Below are positions 11,048 to 18,018 of a stretch of 64,000 nucleotides of DNA, in pieces; the first letter of the stretch is position 1, and every line of letters begins with the position of its first letter. The notes under the pieces were generated by a model. That model was given only the letters and a program-made list of their open reading frames with translations. It was not told where the DNA came from and did not search any database. A program made the position numbers and the translations under genes. The DNA comes from Saccharopolyspora spinosa NRRL 18395 (lineage in GTDB: Bacteria; Actinomycetota; Actinomycetes; Mycobacteriales; Pseudonocardiaceae): the NCBI RefSeq assembly GCF_000194155.1, contig NZ_GL877881.1:274611-338610 (forward strand). The letters run 5' to 3'.

Positions 11048-11820
11048 TGAGTCGAACTCCGAAGCACGCCGTAGCTTTGCTGTGCCAGTCCTGCGACTTC
11101 CGGAAGCGTTCGCGAGCGCATATGCGGGTCAAGTTCGCGTTGCATTGCGGCATCGGACGCTTCAAGGCATTTGCGGGACAACTCTTCCTTGAGTAATTCC
11201 AGGCTTGCACGAGGCGCACGTGCGATCATCAAGGCGATGTTCCTGGCCTCTGCGGGTACCTGATCATGTGGCACTACCGTGGGCCCACAGCCGCGTTGCT
11301 TTAGCTCGCGCCCTCGATAACCTCGAGCTGTCAGCAGCATCTCCGTTCCCAGCGTCTCCCCAAGTTTTGCTGGGACTACATACGTTGCGCCGACGTAGGG
11401 GGCAATCCCATACTGCATAAAGTTCGCTGCATAGTAAGACCGTTCACTCAGCACTACCACATCAGCATATAAGCCGAGTACGAGTCCGCCGCCGAGAGCG
11501 TGGCCTTGCATCTCTGCCACAACCGGCAATGGGCAACTGGCGAACACTCGCGCGAAGCGTCGATACTCGTCCAATGGCAGGCCATCTGCAATGCCAACTA
11601 GGGTGTCTCTAGTTGCGCCTGCGCAGAAGATATCCGGCATTCCTGCAGCGACGACAACACGCGTTTGGTCATCTGCTGTCGCGGCTTGAACTGCGGCAAG
11701 AAGATTGTCAAGCCATTCGCGGCGAAACGTATTTCCTTGCTCCCGATCAGCGAAACGGACGATCGCCAGTGGACTTTCCAGCTTCACGGAAATCGGCCCG
11801 AAATCCATATCTTTCTTCAC
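11044..11820 (-). CDS. Enoyl-CoA hydratase-like decarboxylase ECH2 (PksI/MupK/CurF-ECH2 type)
   Basis: A 258-residue crotonase-fold protein with a GTG start overlapping the preceding stop (GTGA). The stretch 'YYAANFMQYGIAPYVGAT' and 'AMQGHALGGGLVLGLYAD' is the hallmark of ECH2 proteins of beta-branching cassettes such as PksI. These decarboxylate 3-methylglutaconyl-ACP to the beta-methyl alkene. The oxyanion region is preserved. It lies directly after the ECH1 gene, the order known from characterised cassettes. Confidence 0.88.
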   Translation of the reverse strand: MKKDMDFGPISVKLESPLAIVRFADREQGNTFRREWLDNLLAAVQAATADDQTRVVVAAGMPDIFCAGATRDTLVGIADGLPLDEYRRFARVFASCPLPVVAEMQGHALGGGLVLGLYADVVVLSERSYYAANFMQYGIAPYVGATYVVPAKLGETLGTEMLLTARGYRGRELKQRGCGPTVVPHDQVPAEARNIALMIARAPRASLELLKEELSRKCLEASDAAMQRELDPHMRSRTLPEVAGLAQQSYGVLRSSTQ

Positions 11821-12563
11821 AGCATGCCCTTCGCGGCGAACGAGTTGATGCTGGCAACAACATCAGGTTGGTTGACGCGAGCACCAAAGACGCGTTCGGC
11901 GAGTTTCGCGTACCTGTTATCTACTGGGAAGAGCACACGATGCGCTTCCTTCAGGTCTGCAATGGTGTCGCGTTCAGAGCGACGCAGTGCGAGCAAAATA
12001 GGGCGCACAGCAGCGCGAGGATCCTCAACGACCTGATCGGCCCAGCCTGTTTTGACCGCGTCGTGGGCGCTGACTTCCTCGGCAAGAATTGCCGTTCTTA
12101 GTGCGCGGTGTTCCCCGAGCCTGCGGGCTATTGCCGGCATAATGATAGTCGGCAACATACCGAAACAGACCTCGGTGAGGCGGAACGAAGCCTCAGGCCC
12201 AGCAACAACTATGTCGCACGCGGCGGCCAGCCCGGCACCGCCGCCGATAGCTTGCTTCTCGACCACGGCGATTGTTACCACTGGCGTCGTCGCGAGCCGA
12301 TCAAGCAAACGCGAAAACTTAGCTGCGGCCTCGCCGCCCGGACTTTGCGCGAACTCTTTCAGATCAGCACCGGAGCAAAAGTCGTTTCCTGCTGCGGTCA
12401 GCACGAACGCCCGACAGTCTGCGTCGGTCTCGGCTTTGTCGAGCGCAGCGGTCAACTGGTCGACGACCTCCGCGGTGAGGCGGTTCGCTAGCGTCGGTGA
12501 AGCGAGTTCGACGACCAGGTGCGCTGGTTTCGACGTTACTGTCAAGACTTGACTGACTGCCAC
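11817..12563 (-). CDS. Enoyl-CoA hydratase-like dehydratase ECH1 (PksH/CurE type)
   Basis: A 248-residue crotonase-fold protein. The GTG start follows GGAGGAATC. 'CSGADLKEFA', 'GGGAGLAAACDIVVAGPEASF' and 'EVCFGMLPTIIMPAIARRLG' match the ECH1 dehydratases that convert HMG-ACP to 3-methylglutaconyl-ACP. It overlaps the HMGS C-terminal codons by 22 bp, so translation is coupled. A second ECH1-like gene at 17240-17986 is its closest relative in the window (shared FGMLPTI and RS-RDTIA motifs). Confidence 0.88.
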   Translation of the reverse strand: MAVSQVLTVTSKPAHLVVELASPTLANRLTAEVVDQLTAALDKAETDADCRAFVLTAAGNDFCSGADLKEFAQSPGGEAAAKFSRLLDRLATTPVVTIAVVEKQAIGGGAGLAAACDIVVAGPEASFRLTEVCFGMLPTIIMPAIARRLGEHRALRTAILAEEVSAHDAVKTGWADQVVEDPRAAVRPILLALRRSERDTIADLKEAHRVLFPVDNRYAKLAERVFGARVNQPDVVASINSFAAKGML

Positions 12564-13885
12564 GATTCCTCCGTGGTTCTGCTCCTGGGTAGGCTCGGCG
12601 CCGGTGTGCGACGAGACCTGTCAACAGTGGACCGCGGGACTGGCAGGCTAGGAACGCCGCGGTACCAGCGGTAATCCCGGTGGTACTCATCGATCCTATC
12701 GAGGAGCAGAAGTGGTCCCGCAGGCAATGCGTTAGTCAAGAGGTCCATGTAATTGTGCACCTGGGGCTCTGAGTACCGAGTGCCAAACACTGTCTTGCTT
12801 GCGCTATCCAGGATGTCGTCATAGCGGCTAGGTGCTACACGAGTCCGTACATCAAGAGCGCTGTCTAGTCCTTGCATAGCTGCAAGTGCAGAATGGCCGG
12901 GTGAGACAGTGAGTCCGAGGAACTCCGAGGAACATCCACCACCATAAGAGTAGATACCTAGTTCATATCTTCCGTTATCCGGGTAGTGCCTTAGAGAGCT
13001 GGTCAGGGCCATCAGCGTACAACCCGCATAGATGTTGCCGACCTGCCGTGGGACCTCCAAGGAAGGAGTTACCCGCTGGCCGAAATCTTCATCGGCGAGC
13101 GAAGGCTTGAGCCCAACTAGCTTACGCAACGCCGTTCGATGTGCGCCTTTCACCATTCCAGGAAAGGGTGTGTGCATGGCTAGCGCATCGAAGCTCTTTT
13201 CGAAATCTTGCCCGGTGTTGTCTGCGTAGCATTGAAAGGAGCCGAGTAGGCAGTCAATGTATGACATGATTGATAGATCGACGTTGATTAGATCTACGTC
13301 GATCTTGGGGCGCGAAAAGTCGTCGTTGTCGAAACTAAAGGAGCCGTACGAATATGGATTCCATGTTGCAATACGCGGATCGCCGAGGAGTAGCGCTACG
13401 GCCCCTGCGCCCTGACTGGGCTCAGCCATGCTACCTCGAAGTGGCACGGGTAGGTCTCCGGCGATGACCAGCGCTTTTGCGCCTTCCCTGCCCGCTGTTA
13501 GCGATCCGGCAACCATCTGTAGTGCGGCTACACCACCGTGGCAAGCCTGTTTTACTTCAAAGACCCTGCACGTCCGGGGTAGCCCTAGTAGCCGGTGCAC
13601 CGTGGCCGCAGCGGATTTAGCGAGGTCGATTCCGCTTTCGGTTGCGACTGCCAGGGTCTCGATTTGTGCGACTTCGTCTTCGTGTAACCGCTCGAGCACC
13701 GGGCGTGCGGCGTTGACCGCAAATGTGACGATGTCCTCACAGGGAAGAGCTACGCTCTTGCGGTACATCATCAAGTTACCCATGCGAGTGGTGTCGAGGT
13801 TTCGCGCTTCGAAAAGTTCCTCAACGTCCACGTAAACGGACCCGAAGTACGCGCCAAAATCCTCGATACCAATAGTTCTAGCCAC
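12542..13885 (-). CDS. HMG-CoA synthase-like enzyme for polyketide beta-branching (PksG/MupH type)
   Basis: A 447-residue HMG-CoA synthase family protein. Catalytic residues are visible: E83 in 'ATESGID', C115 in 'EVKQACHGG', H238 in 'AMHTPFPGM'. The length and the 'VFEVKQACHGG' form match the ACP-dependent HMGS of beta-branching cassettes rather than the mevalonate enzyme. It would condense acetyl-S-ACP (donor) with a beta-ketoacyl-ACP to give an HMG-type ACP thioester. GTG start behind AAAGGGG. The last ~25 residues run into ECH1 and look unconserved. Confidence 0.92.
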   Translation of the reverse strand: MARTIGIEDFGAYFGSVYVDVEELFEARNLDTTRMGNLMMYRKSVALPCEDIVTFAVNAARPVLERLHEDEVAQIETLAVATESGIDLAKSAAATVHRLLGLPRTCRVFEVKQACHGGVAALQMVAGSLTAGREGAKALVIAGDLPVPLRGSMAEPSQGAGAVALLLGDPRIATWNPYSYGSFSFDNDDFSRPKIDVDLINVDLSIMSYIDCLLGSFQCYADNTGQDFEKSFDALAMHTPFPGMVKGAHRTALRKLVGLKPSLADEDFGQRVTPSLEVPRQVGNIYAGCTLMALTSSLRHYPDNGRYELGIYSYGGGCSSEFLGLTVSPGHSALAAMQGLDSALDVRTRVAPSRYDDILDSASKTVFGTRYSEPQVHNYMDLLTNALPAGPLLLLDRIDEYHRDYRWYRGVPSLPVPRSTVDRSRRTPAPSLPRSRTTEESWQSVKS

Positions 13886-13934
13886 GACGAGAGGCCCCTT
13901 TCAGGAGATTGGCGCCAGGCTTGTTAATGTGCGA

Positions 13935-14228
13935 TCACGCACTCTTCGAAGTGGCGTCTGCGGTCATCGAAGTGGCGTCTGCAGTCAAGTATTCGGCAAG
14001 TTTCGGAACCGTCGGATTATCGTAAATGTCTTCCAGGGTGAGATCTCTTCCGAACTCACCGCGAAGATTCTCAACAAATTCGACTGCAAGGATAGAATCC
14101 AGGCCGATGTCAGCGAATTTGCGTTCATCGATTTCTTCGGCGTCGACCAGCAGGAGGTTCGACAGTATACCCACGATCGCACTACTAGCGTTTTCGGTAA
14201 TTGTGCTCGGCGAGTCCTGGTTGTGCAT
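13935..14228 (-). CDS. Acyl carrier protein, probable acceptor ACP of the beta-branch
   Basis: A 97-residue free-standing PKS-type ACP. The phosphopantetheine site is S45 in 'GLDSILAVEF'. Helix III 'IYDNPTVPKLAEYL' resembles ACPs that accept beta-branching. These typically carry a flag Trp six residues after the Ser; here it is F51. GAGG ribosome site upstream. The C-terminal tail is a repeated heptad from a 21-bp tandem duplication (13946-13987). It is first in the left operon, 49 bp before HMGS. Confidence 0.88.
   Translation of the reverse strand: MHNQDSPSTITENASSAIVGILSNLLLVDAEEIDERKFADIGLDSILAVEFVENLRGEFGRDLTLEDIYDNPTVPKLAEYLTADATSMTADATSKSA
13946..13987. repeat. 21-bp tandem duplication in the ACP 3' end
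   Basis: Two 21-bp units (13946-13966 and 13967-13987) differ at one base. They add seven codons in frame to the disordered tail after the last ACP helix, so function should be unaffected. Confidence 0.9.
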
Positions 14229-14346
14229 AATCAGCCTCGTAGCAGTGTTAGGCGGGAGATAATTCGCGGGGCGGCAAGTTGCCGTCGAAACGGCAATTTA
14301 GCAACACCGTAGGCAACGTGATGCACACTACGCAATACTCCATTCG

Positions 14347-14507
14347 GGTGACCAGGGGGGCCTGGGTGGCCCACGTGACCAGGGATGCTGGGGTTGCCTG
14401 GGTGCCCAGGGTGCCCTGCGCGGGTGGCCGGCGTGGCCAGGGGGGCCTGCGTGGGTTGCCCGCGTGACCAGGGTGTCCTGCGCGCCCAGGGTTGCCTGCG
14501 TGACCTG
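14347..14507. repeat. 9-bp degenerate tandem array between the divergent beta-branching operons
   Basis: About 16 imperfect copies of a 9-bp unit of form (G/C)GTG-NCC(A/T)G. Examples: GGTGACCAG, GGGGGCCTG, CGTGACCAG, GGTTGCCTG, GGTGCCCAG, with runs such as 14463-14507 perfectly in 9-bp register and one or two spacers. It fills the middle of the 351-bp divergent region and is much GC-richer than the flanking island genes. Read on the minus strand it would encode a Gly-X-Pro collagen-like stretch in a 97-codon TTG-started frame ending 2 bp before the ACP. I regard it as non-coding, possibly an array of binding sites. Confidence 0.8.
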
Positions 14508-14540
14508 CTGTGTCTTACGATCAAACTATTCGGACGTCTG

Positions 14541-14572
14541 TTGACTTTATAAGCAAAAAGTTATGATCGGAG
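14541..14572 (+). promoter_or_regulatory. Probable promoter and ribosome site of the right-hand operon
   Basis: TTGACT (14541-14546) and TATGAT (14562-14567) with a 15-bp spacer lie just upstream of the P450 start at 14580; GGAG (14569-14572) is 7 bp before that ATG. The spacer is shorter than optimal. If this promoter is used the leader is only a few bases and the GGAG would be at or before the transcript start. Confidence 0.45.
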
Positions 14573-14579
14573 ATCGCCC

Positions 14580-15806
14580 ATGCCGCTGTGCTGCGGCGAA
14601 TGCGCCGACGTTGTCGAAGATTTCGGTTCTGTCACGCTGTACGAACGTGGCCACCCATATGACGTTTTGGCGCGTCTGAGAGACGCGGGACCAGTGCACA
14701 AGTTGTCATCCGCCGCTCTCGGGCATGACTTCTGGGGCGTCTTCACGGCTAGTGAGGCACAGCAAGTACTGGTTGACGATGATACCTTTCTATCTGGCTA
14801 TGGCGTCTTTCCGTGGAACGGCGTGCATAATCCAGATCCGTTGCGAGGAAGCATTGTAATCGCGTCCGACGGCGACCACCGCAAGACTACTCGAACCGTG
14901 ATGAACGGCTTGTTCACCAATGGTGCTGTTGCCGCGAGGAAGTCCCGGCTTGCTGCGGTGATCGAGAAGCCGGTTCTAACGCGTGTCAACAATGGCGTGT
15001 TTGATTTTGGTACCGAGATTGCCTGGCCGGCGGCTATGCGGATCATGAGCGATCTCGCAGGAACGGGATCGGGGTACACGGACCAACTCGGGCCACACGT
15101 CCTCGGTGTCCTCGGCAACATGGCACCGGAGATAGCACAAGATCGTCAAGAGGCCAGCACGTCTTATGCGGCTGTGGCGGCTATTCTCGATGAGGCGATT
15201 GGAAGCCAGGATAAGCTAGCGCCGGACAACCTTATCGGACGGTTGGAGACAGCTCGTCTTAGTGGTGAGCTGTCTCGGCGAGACGTTCTGGCGAATTTGA
15301 TCGCGACTATCGTCGGCGGTACCGAGGCGCCGCGGCTGGTACTCACAAGTGTGGCCGTGCTCCTCGCGCGTGAACCAATGTGGCTGGAAGCCGTGTCCAG
15401 TGGACGTGTGACGTTGCCGGGTCTTGTGACCGAGTTGCTTCGCTGGACCTCCCCAACCACCATGATCGGCAGGACGGTTGCAAAACGTGTCCGGCTGGGA
15501 GGCGTTGACCTTCTTCCAGGAGAGACCGTCAGGATCATGGTTGGCGCCGTTTGCCGTGATCCTGCATGGTATCCCGATCCGGATGTGTTCAACCCGTCGA
15601 GGCCGAATCGGAGCGGGCTTGTCTTCGGACATGGCCCGCACCGTTGCATCGGTGCGGCGGTAGCCCGTGAGCAAATTGCAATTCTGGTGGATTTACTCGT
15701 GCGTGAACGACTGGTCGTTGAACTGGCCGGGCAGCCGACATTGTCACAATCTAATGCTTTCGTTGGACATCTTTGTGCACCAGTGCGCGTGATACGAAAG
15801 AATTGA
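14580..15806 (+). CDS. Cytochrome P450 with atypical I-helix
   Basis: A 408-residue bacterial P450. The haem-thiolate loop 'FGHGPHRCIGAAVAR' (Cys near residue 355) and K-helix 'ELLRW' are canonical. The I-helix reads 'VGGTEAPR' where most P450s have (A/G)Gx(D/E)TT. The oxygen-activating Thr is replaced by Ala and the next residue by Pro, a change also known from some substrate-assisted P450s (EryF has Ala). It heads the right operon, 13 bp before the donor ACP. It probably oxidises an ACP-bound or released product of the cassette (inference). Confidence 0.92.
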   Translation: MPLCCGECADVVEDFGSVTLYERGHPYDVLARLRDAGPVHKLSSAALGHDFWGVFTASEAQQVLVDDDTFLSGYGVFPWNGVHNPDPLRGSIVIASDGDHRKTTRTVMNGLFTNGAVAARKSRLAAVIEKPVLTRVNNGVFDFGTEIAWPAAMRIMSDLAGTGSGYTDQLGPHVLGVLGNMAPEIAQDRQEASTSYAAVAAILDEAIGSQDKLAPDNLIGRLETARLSGELSRRDVLANLIATIVGGTEAPRLVLTSVAVLLAREPMWLEAVSSGRVTLPGLVTELLRWTSPTTMIGRTVAKRVRLGGVDLLPGETVRIMVGAVCRDPAWYPDPDVFNPSRPNRSGLVFGHGPHRCIGAAVAREQIAILVDLLVRERLVVELAGQPTLSQSNAFVGHLCAPVRVIRKN

Positions 15807-15819
15807 GAAAGGCAATTTA

Positions 15820-16062
15820 ATGACCGAAGAAAATCTTTTGGAGGCGGTGCGTGATGCAATCCTGCGAACGCTGCCGGAACTCGACCCTGAAGTAATCACG
15901 CCTGACTCCACGCTGTCCGGCCTGGGCGCGAACTCGCTTGACCGAGTCGACATCCTGATGGATGTGAACGAAGCACTTGGTTGTGCGCTGACCTCCCAGG
16001 ACCTGACGGCTGGTGCAAACCTGCGGGCGCTTGTTGCCGCGTTGCACGAGCACGTACGATGA
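15820..16062 (+). CDS. Donor acyl carrier protein (AcpK/CurB type)
   Basis: An 80-residue ACP. 'LGANSLDRVDILMDVNEALG' with S39 as attachment site matches the donor ACPs of beta-branching cassettes (AcpK, CurB), which have L-G-A-[ND]-S-x-D-R instead of the module-type G-L-D-S-L. It would carry malonyl, then acetyl after decarboxylation by the adjacent KS, and hand acetyl to HMGS. Its stop overlaps the next ATG (ATGA at 16059). Confidence 0.9.
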   Translation: MTEENLLEAVRDAILRTLPELDPEVITPDSTLSGLGANSLDRVDILMDVNEALGCALTSQDLTAGANLRALVAALHEHVR

Positions 16063-17240
16063 AAATAGCTATTACTGGAGCGTCGGTTCTCAGCGGTCTC
16101 GCCGACGGCTTGGACGAGTTCACGACACTCTTGAGCACTGGGCGGTCTTGTACCGCTAATACGATGGGGACCTTCTCTTTGCGAGAGTGGTCGCAGCGCT
16201 GGCTTCGCGATGACGCGAAGACGATCGGAGCGTTGACGAGTTCCGCAGGACGCGCGGCCTTACCTGCTAAGACGGCCGCATGCGTAGCGGTGGCCGCCAC
16301 TCGCATGGCGGGGTGGAGTGAGGCTGAGTGTGATGAGGCTGGGCTGCTGGTTGCTGGTAACAACCTCGCTATGGCATATCAGGCCGAAGCACATTCTCAC
16401 TATCTGCATGGACGATTCCGTGCTGGACATATCGTGAACTATCTGGATACAGACGCAGTGGGGACGGTCAGTCAGACACTGGGGATACGAGGCGAAGGCT
16501 GGAATGTAGGTGCTGCCTCTGCGAGCGGTGCTGTTGCTGTCGTTCAAGCCGCGAGGCTTATAGAGCAGGGTGAGGTGAAACGCTGTCTCGTAGTTGCGCC
16601 AGCGGTAGAGCTATCTCCGATGGAGACGGCCTCGTTCACTGTTGCTGGCGCAATGGCGGGCGATTCGACCGATTTTTGTCGGCCGTTTGATCGAGAGCGA
16701 TGCGGTTTTGTATTCGGGCAAACCGCGGCAGCGGTCACATTGGAACGTGCCGACCTGACGGTTGACCGGGCTTTGGCGCACATAGTCGGATACGGCCAGC
16801 GGCTCGATGGTTACCGGGGCTCGGAGCCGCACGCCGATGGGCAAGTGGCGGCAATGCGCACAGCTCTCGCGAGGGCTGATGTGATTCCAGCTGAAATCGA
16901 CTTGGTCAGCGCGCATGCTACTGGATCGAAGCGGGGTGACCCGACTGAAGCGGCCGCATTGGCTGAGGTGTTCGAGGAGTCGCAGCCGGTCATTAACGCA
17001 ACTAAGGCTATAACAGGGCACGCTTTGAGCGCTGCTGGCATGCTGTCGTTAATCGCGGTGATCCAGCAGATGCGTCGTGGTTTCGTGCATGGAAATCCTC
17101 TTCTTCAGAATCCAATTGGGCCGCCATTAGCCCACGTTGGCCCAGATAAAGTCGATGCCAATATTCGTTTGTCGCTGTGTAATAGTTTTGCTTTTAGTGG
17201 TATCAATGCCAGTTTGCTGGTCGCGTCGGGAGATGCGTAA
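16059..17240 (+). CDS. Decarboxylase-type ketosynthase (Cys to Ser) of the beta-branching cassette
   Basis: A 393-residue free-standing KS starting at ATG 16059. The nucleophile position reads A-A-S154-A-S-G in place of A-C-A-S-G, while both catalytic histidines remain ('SAHATGSKRGDP' and 'TKAITGHALSAAG'). This is the known signature of the KS that decarboxylates malonyl-S-ACP to acetyl-S-ACP without condensing. It sits between donor ACP and an ECH, as in characterised cassettes, and its TAA overlaps the next ATG (TAATG). Confidence 0.92.
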   Translation: MKIAITGASVLSGLADGLDEFTTLLSTGRSCTANTMGTFSLREWSQRWLRDDAKTIGALTSSAGRAALPAKTAACVAVAATRMAGWSEAECDEAGLLVAGNNLAMAYQAEAHSHYLHGRFRAGHIVNYLDTDAVGTVSQTLGIRGEGWNVGAASASGAVAVVQAARLIEQGEVKRCLVVAPAVELSPMETASFTVAGAMAGDSTDFCRPFDRERCGFVFGQTAAAVTLERADLTVDRALAHIVGYGQRLDGYRGSEPHADGQVAAMRTALARADVIPAEIDLVSAHATGSKRGDPTEAAALAEVFEESQPVINATKAITGHALSAAGMLSLIAVIQQMRRGFVHGNPLLQNPIGPPLAHVGPDKVDANIRLSLCNSFAFSGINASLLVASGDA

Positions 17241-17986
17241 TGCCTGCCGAAGGGTTCGTCACAGTCACGCGTGACGAAGGAAGCACGATTGCCGAATTGA
17301 ATCGTCCAGACGAGGGAAACATTCTCACGCTCGAGATGCTTGACGCTTTGTCCACGGCGTTGCATGAGGCTGAGCATGACCCGAACTGCTCGGCGTTCGT
17401 ACTTTGTGCGGCCGGCGATAGCTTCTGCATGGGTGACGATTTGCGGAAATTGGCCAGTGAGAATATTGACGTGTTCCTAAGTTCCTATTGGCGGTTTGTG
17501 GCTAACTTGGCTAGCGCGGCAGTTCCCACGGTAGCCGTTGTGACTGGGCCGGCCGTTGGCGGCGGCGTTGGACTAACGGCAGCTTGCGATATAGCTATTT
17601 GTGGCCCAAAGGCAACATTTCAGTTGCCAGAAGTATTCTTTGGCATGCTGCCAACGATCTTGCTGCCGCCCCTCGCTTGGAGAATTGGCCCGCAGCGCGC
17701 GTTAAGGCTGGCCGCACTGGGTGAAATAGTGAGCGCCGAGATGGCGCCTGAACTGGGTCTGGTGGATCTGCTCAGTTCAAATCCTGTGGCGGCTAAACGT
17801 GAGGTGCTTGAAGTTTTGCACCGTTCGGATAGGGATACTATAGCGGTAGTCAAGCGTATACATCGAGCCGAGTTCTCTCTCGATACTTGGTTCAAAGAAT
17901 ATCGCAAGCTACTGTTGGATGTGCGCTGGAATGATCCAAAGGTGGTTGATCGAGTTCAGCGCATGATCAGAGAAGGCGTACTGTAG
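17240..17986 (+). CDS. Second ECH1-like crotonase-fold protein
   Basis: A 248-residue crotonase-fold protein, same length as the ECH1 at 11817-12563 and clearly its paralogue: 'GGGVGLTAACDIAICGP', 'LPEVFFGMLPTILLPPLAWRIG', then 'RSDRDTIAVVKRIHR'. The residue pattern is dehydratase-like (ECH1), not ECH2. 'CMGDDLRKLA' replaces the usual C-x-GAD-L-K, so one oxyanion-hole residue differs. Known cassettes need one ECH1 and one ECH2; this third enzyme may act as isomerase, as hydratase on a later step, or as a partner subunit (inference). Confidence 0.85.
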   Translation: MPAEGFVTVTRDEGSTIAELNRPDEGNILTLEMLDALSTALHEAEHDPNCSAFVLCAAGDSFCMGDDLRKLASENIDVFLSSYWRFVANLASAAVPTVAVVTGPAVGGGVGLTAACDIAICGPKATFQLPEVFFGMLPTILLPPLAWRIGPQRALRLAALGEIVSAEMAPELGLVDLLSSNPVAAKREVLEVLHRSDRDTIAVVKRIHRAEFSLDTWFKEYRKLLLDVRWNDPKVVDRVQRMIREGVL

Positions 17987-18018
17987 AGATATGACACTCG
18001 CTAATTAAGGAATTTGAC

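Noticed and set aside
14231-14524. Minus-strand frame with collagen-like Gly-X-Pro repeats
   Set aside because: It is produced by the 9-bp DNA repeat, begins with TTG without a ribosome site, and its flanks have no protein-like composition; kept only as an alternative in the repeat entry.
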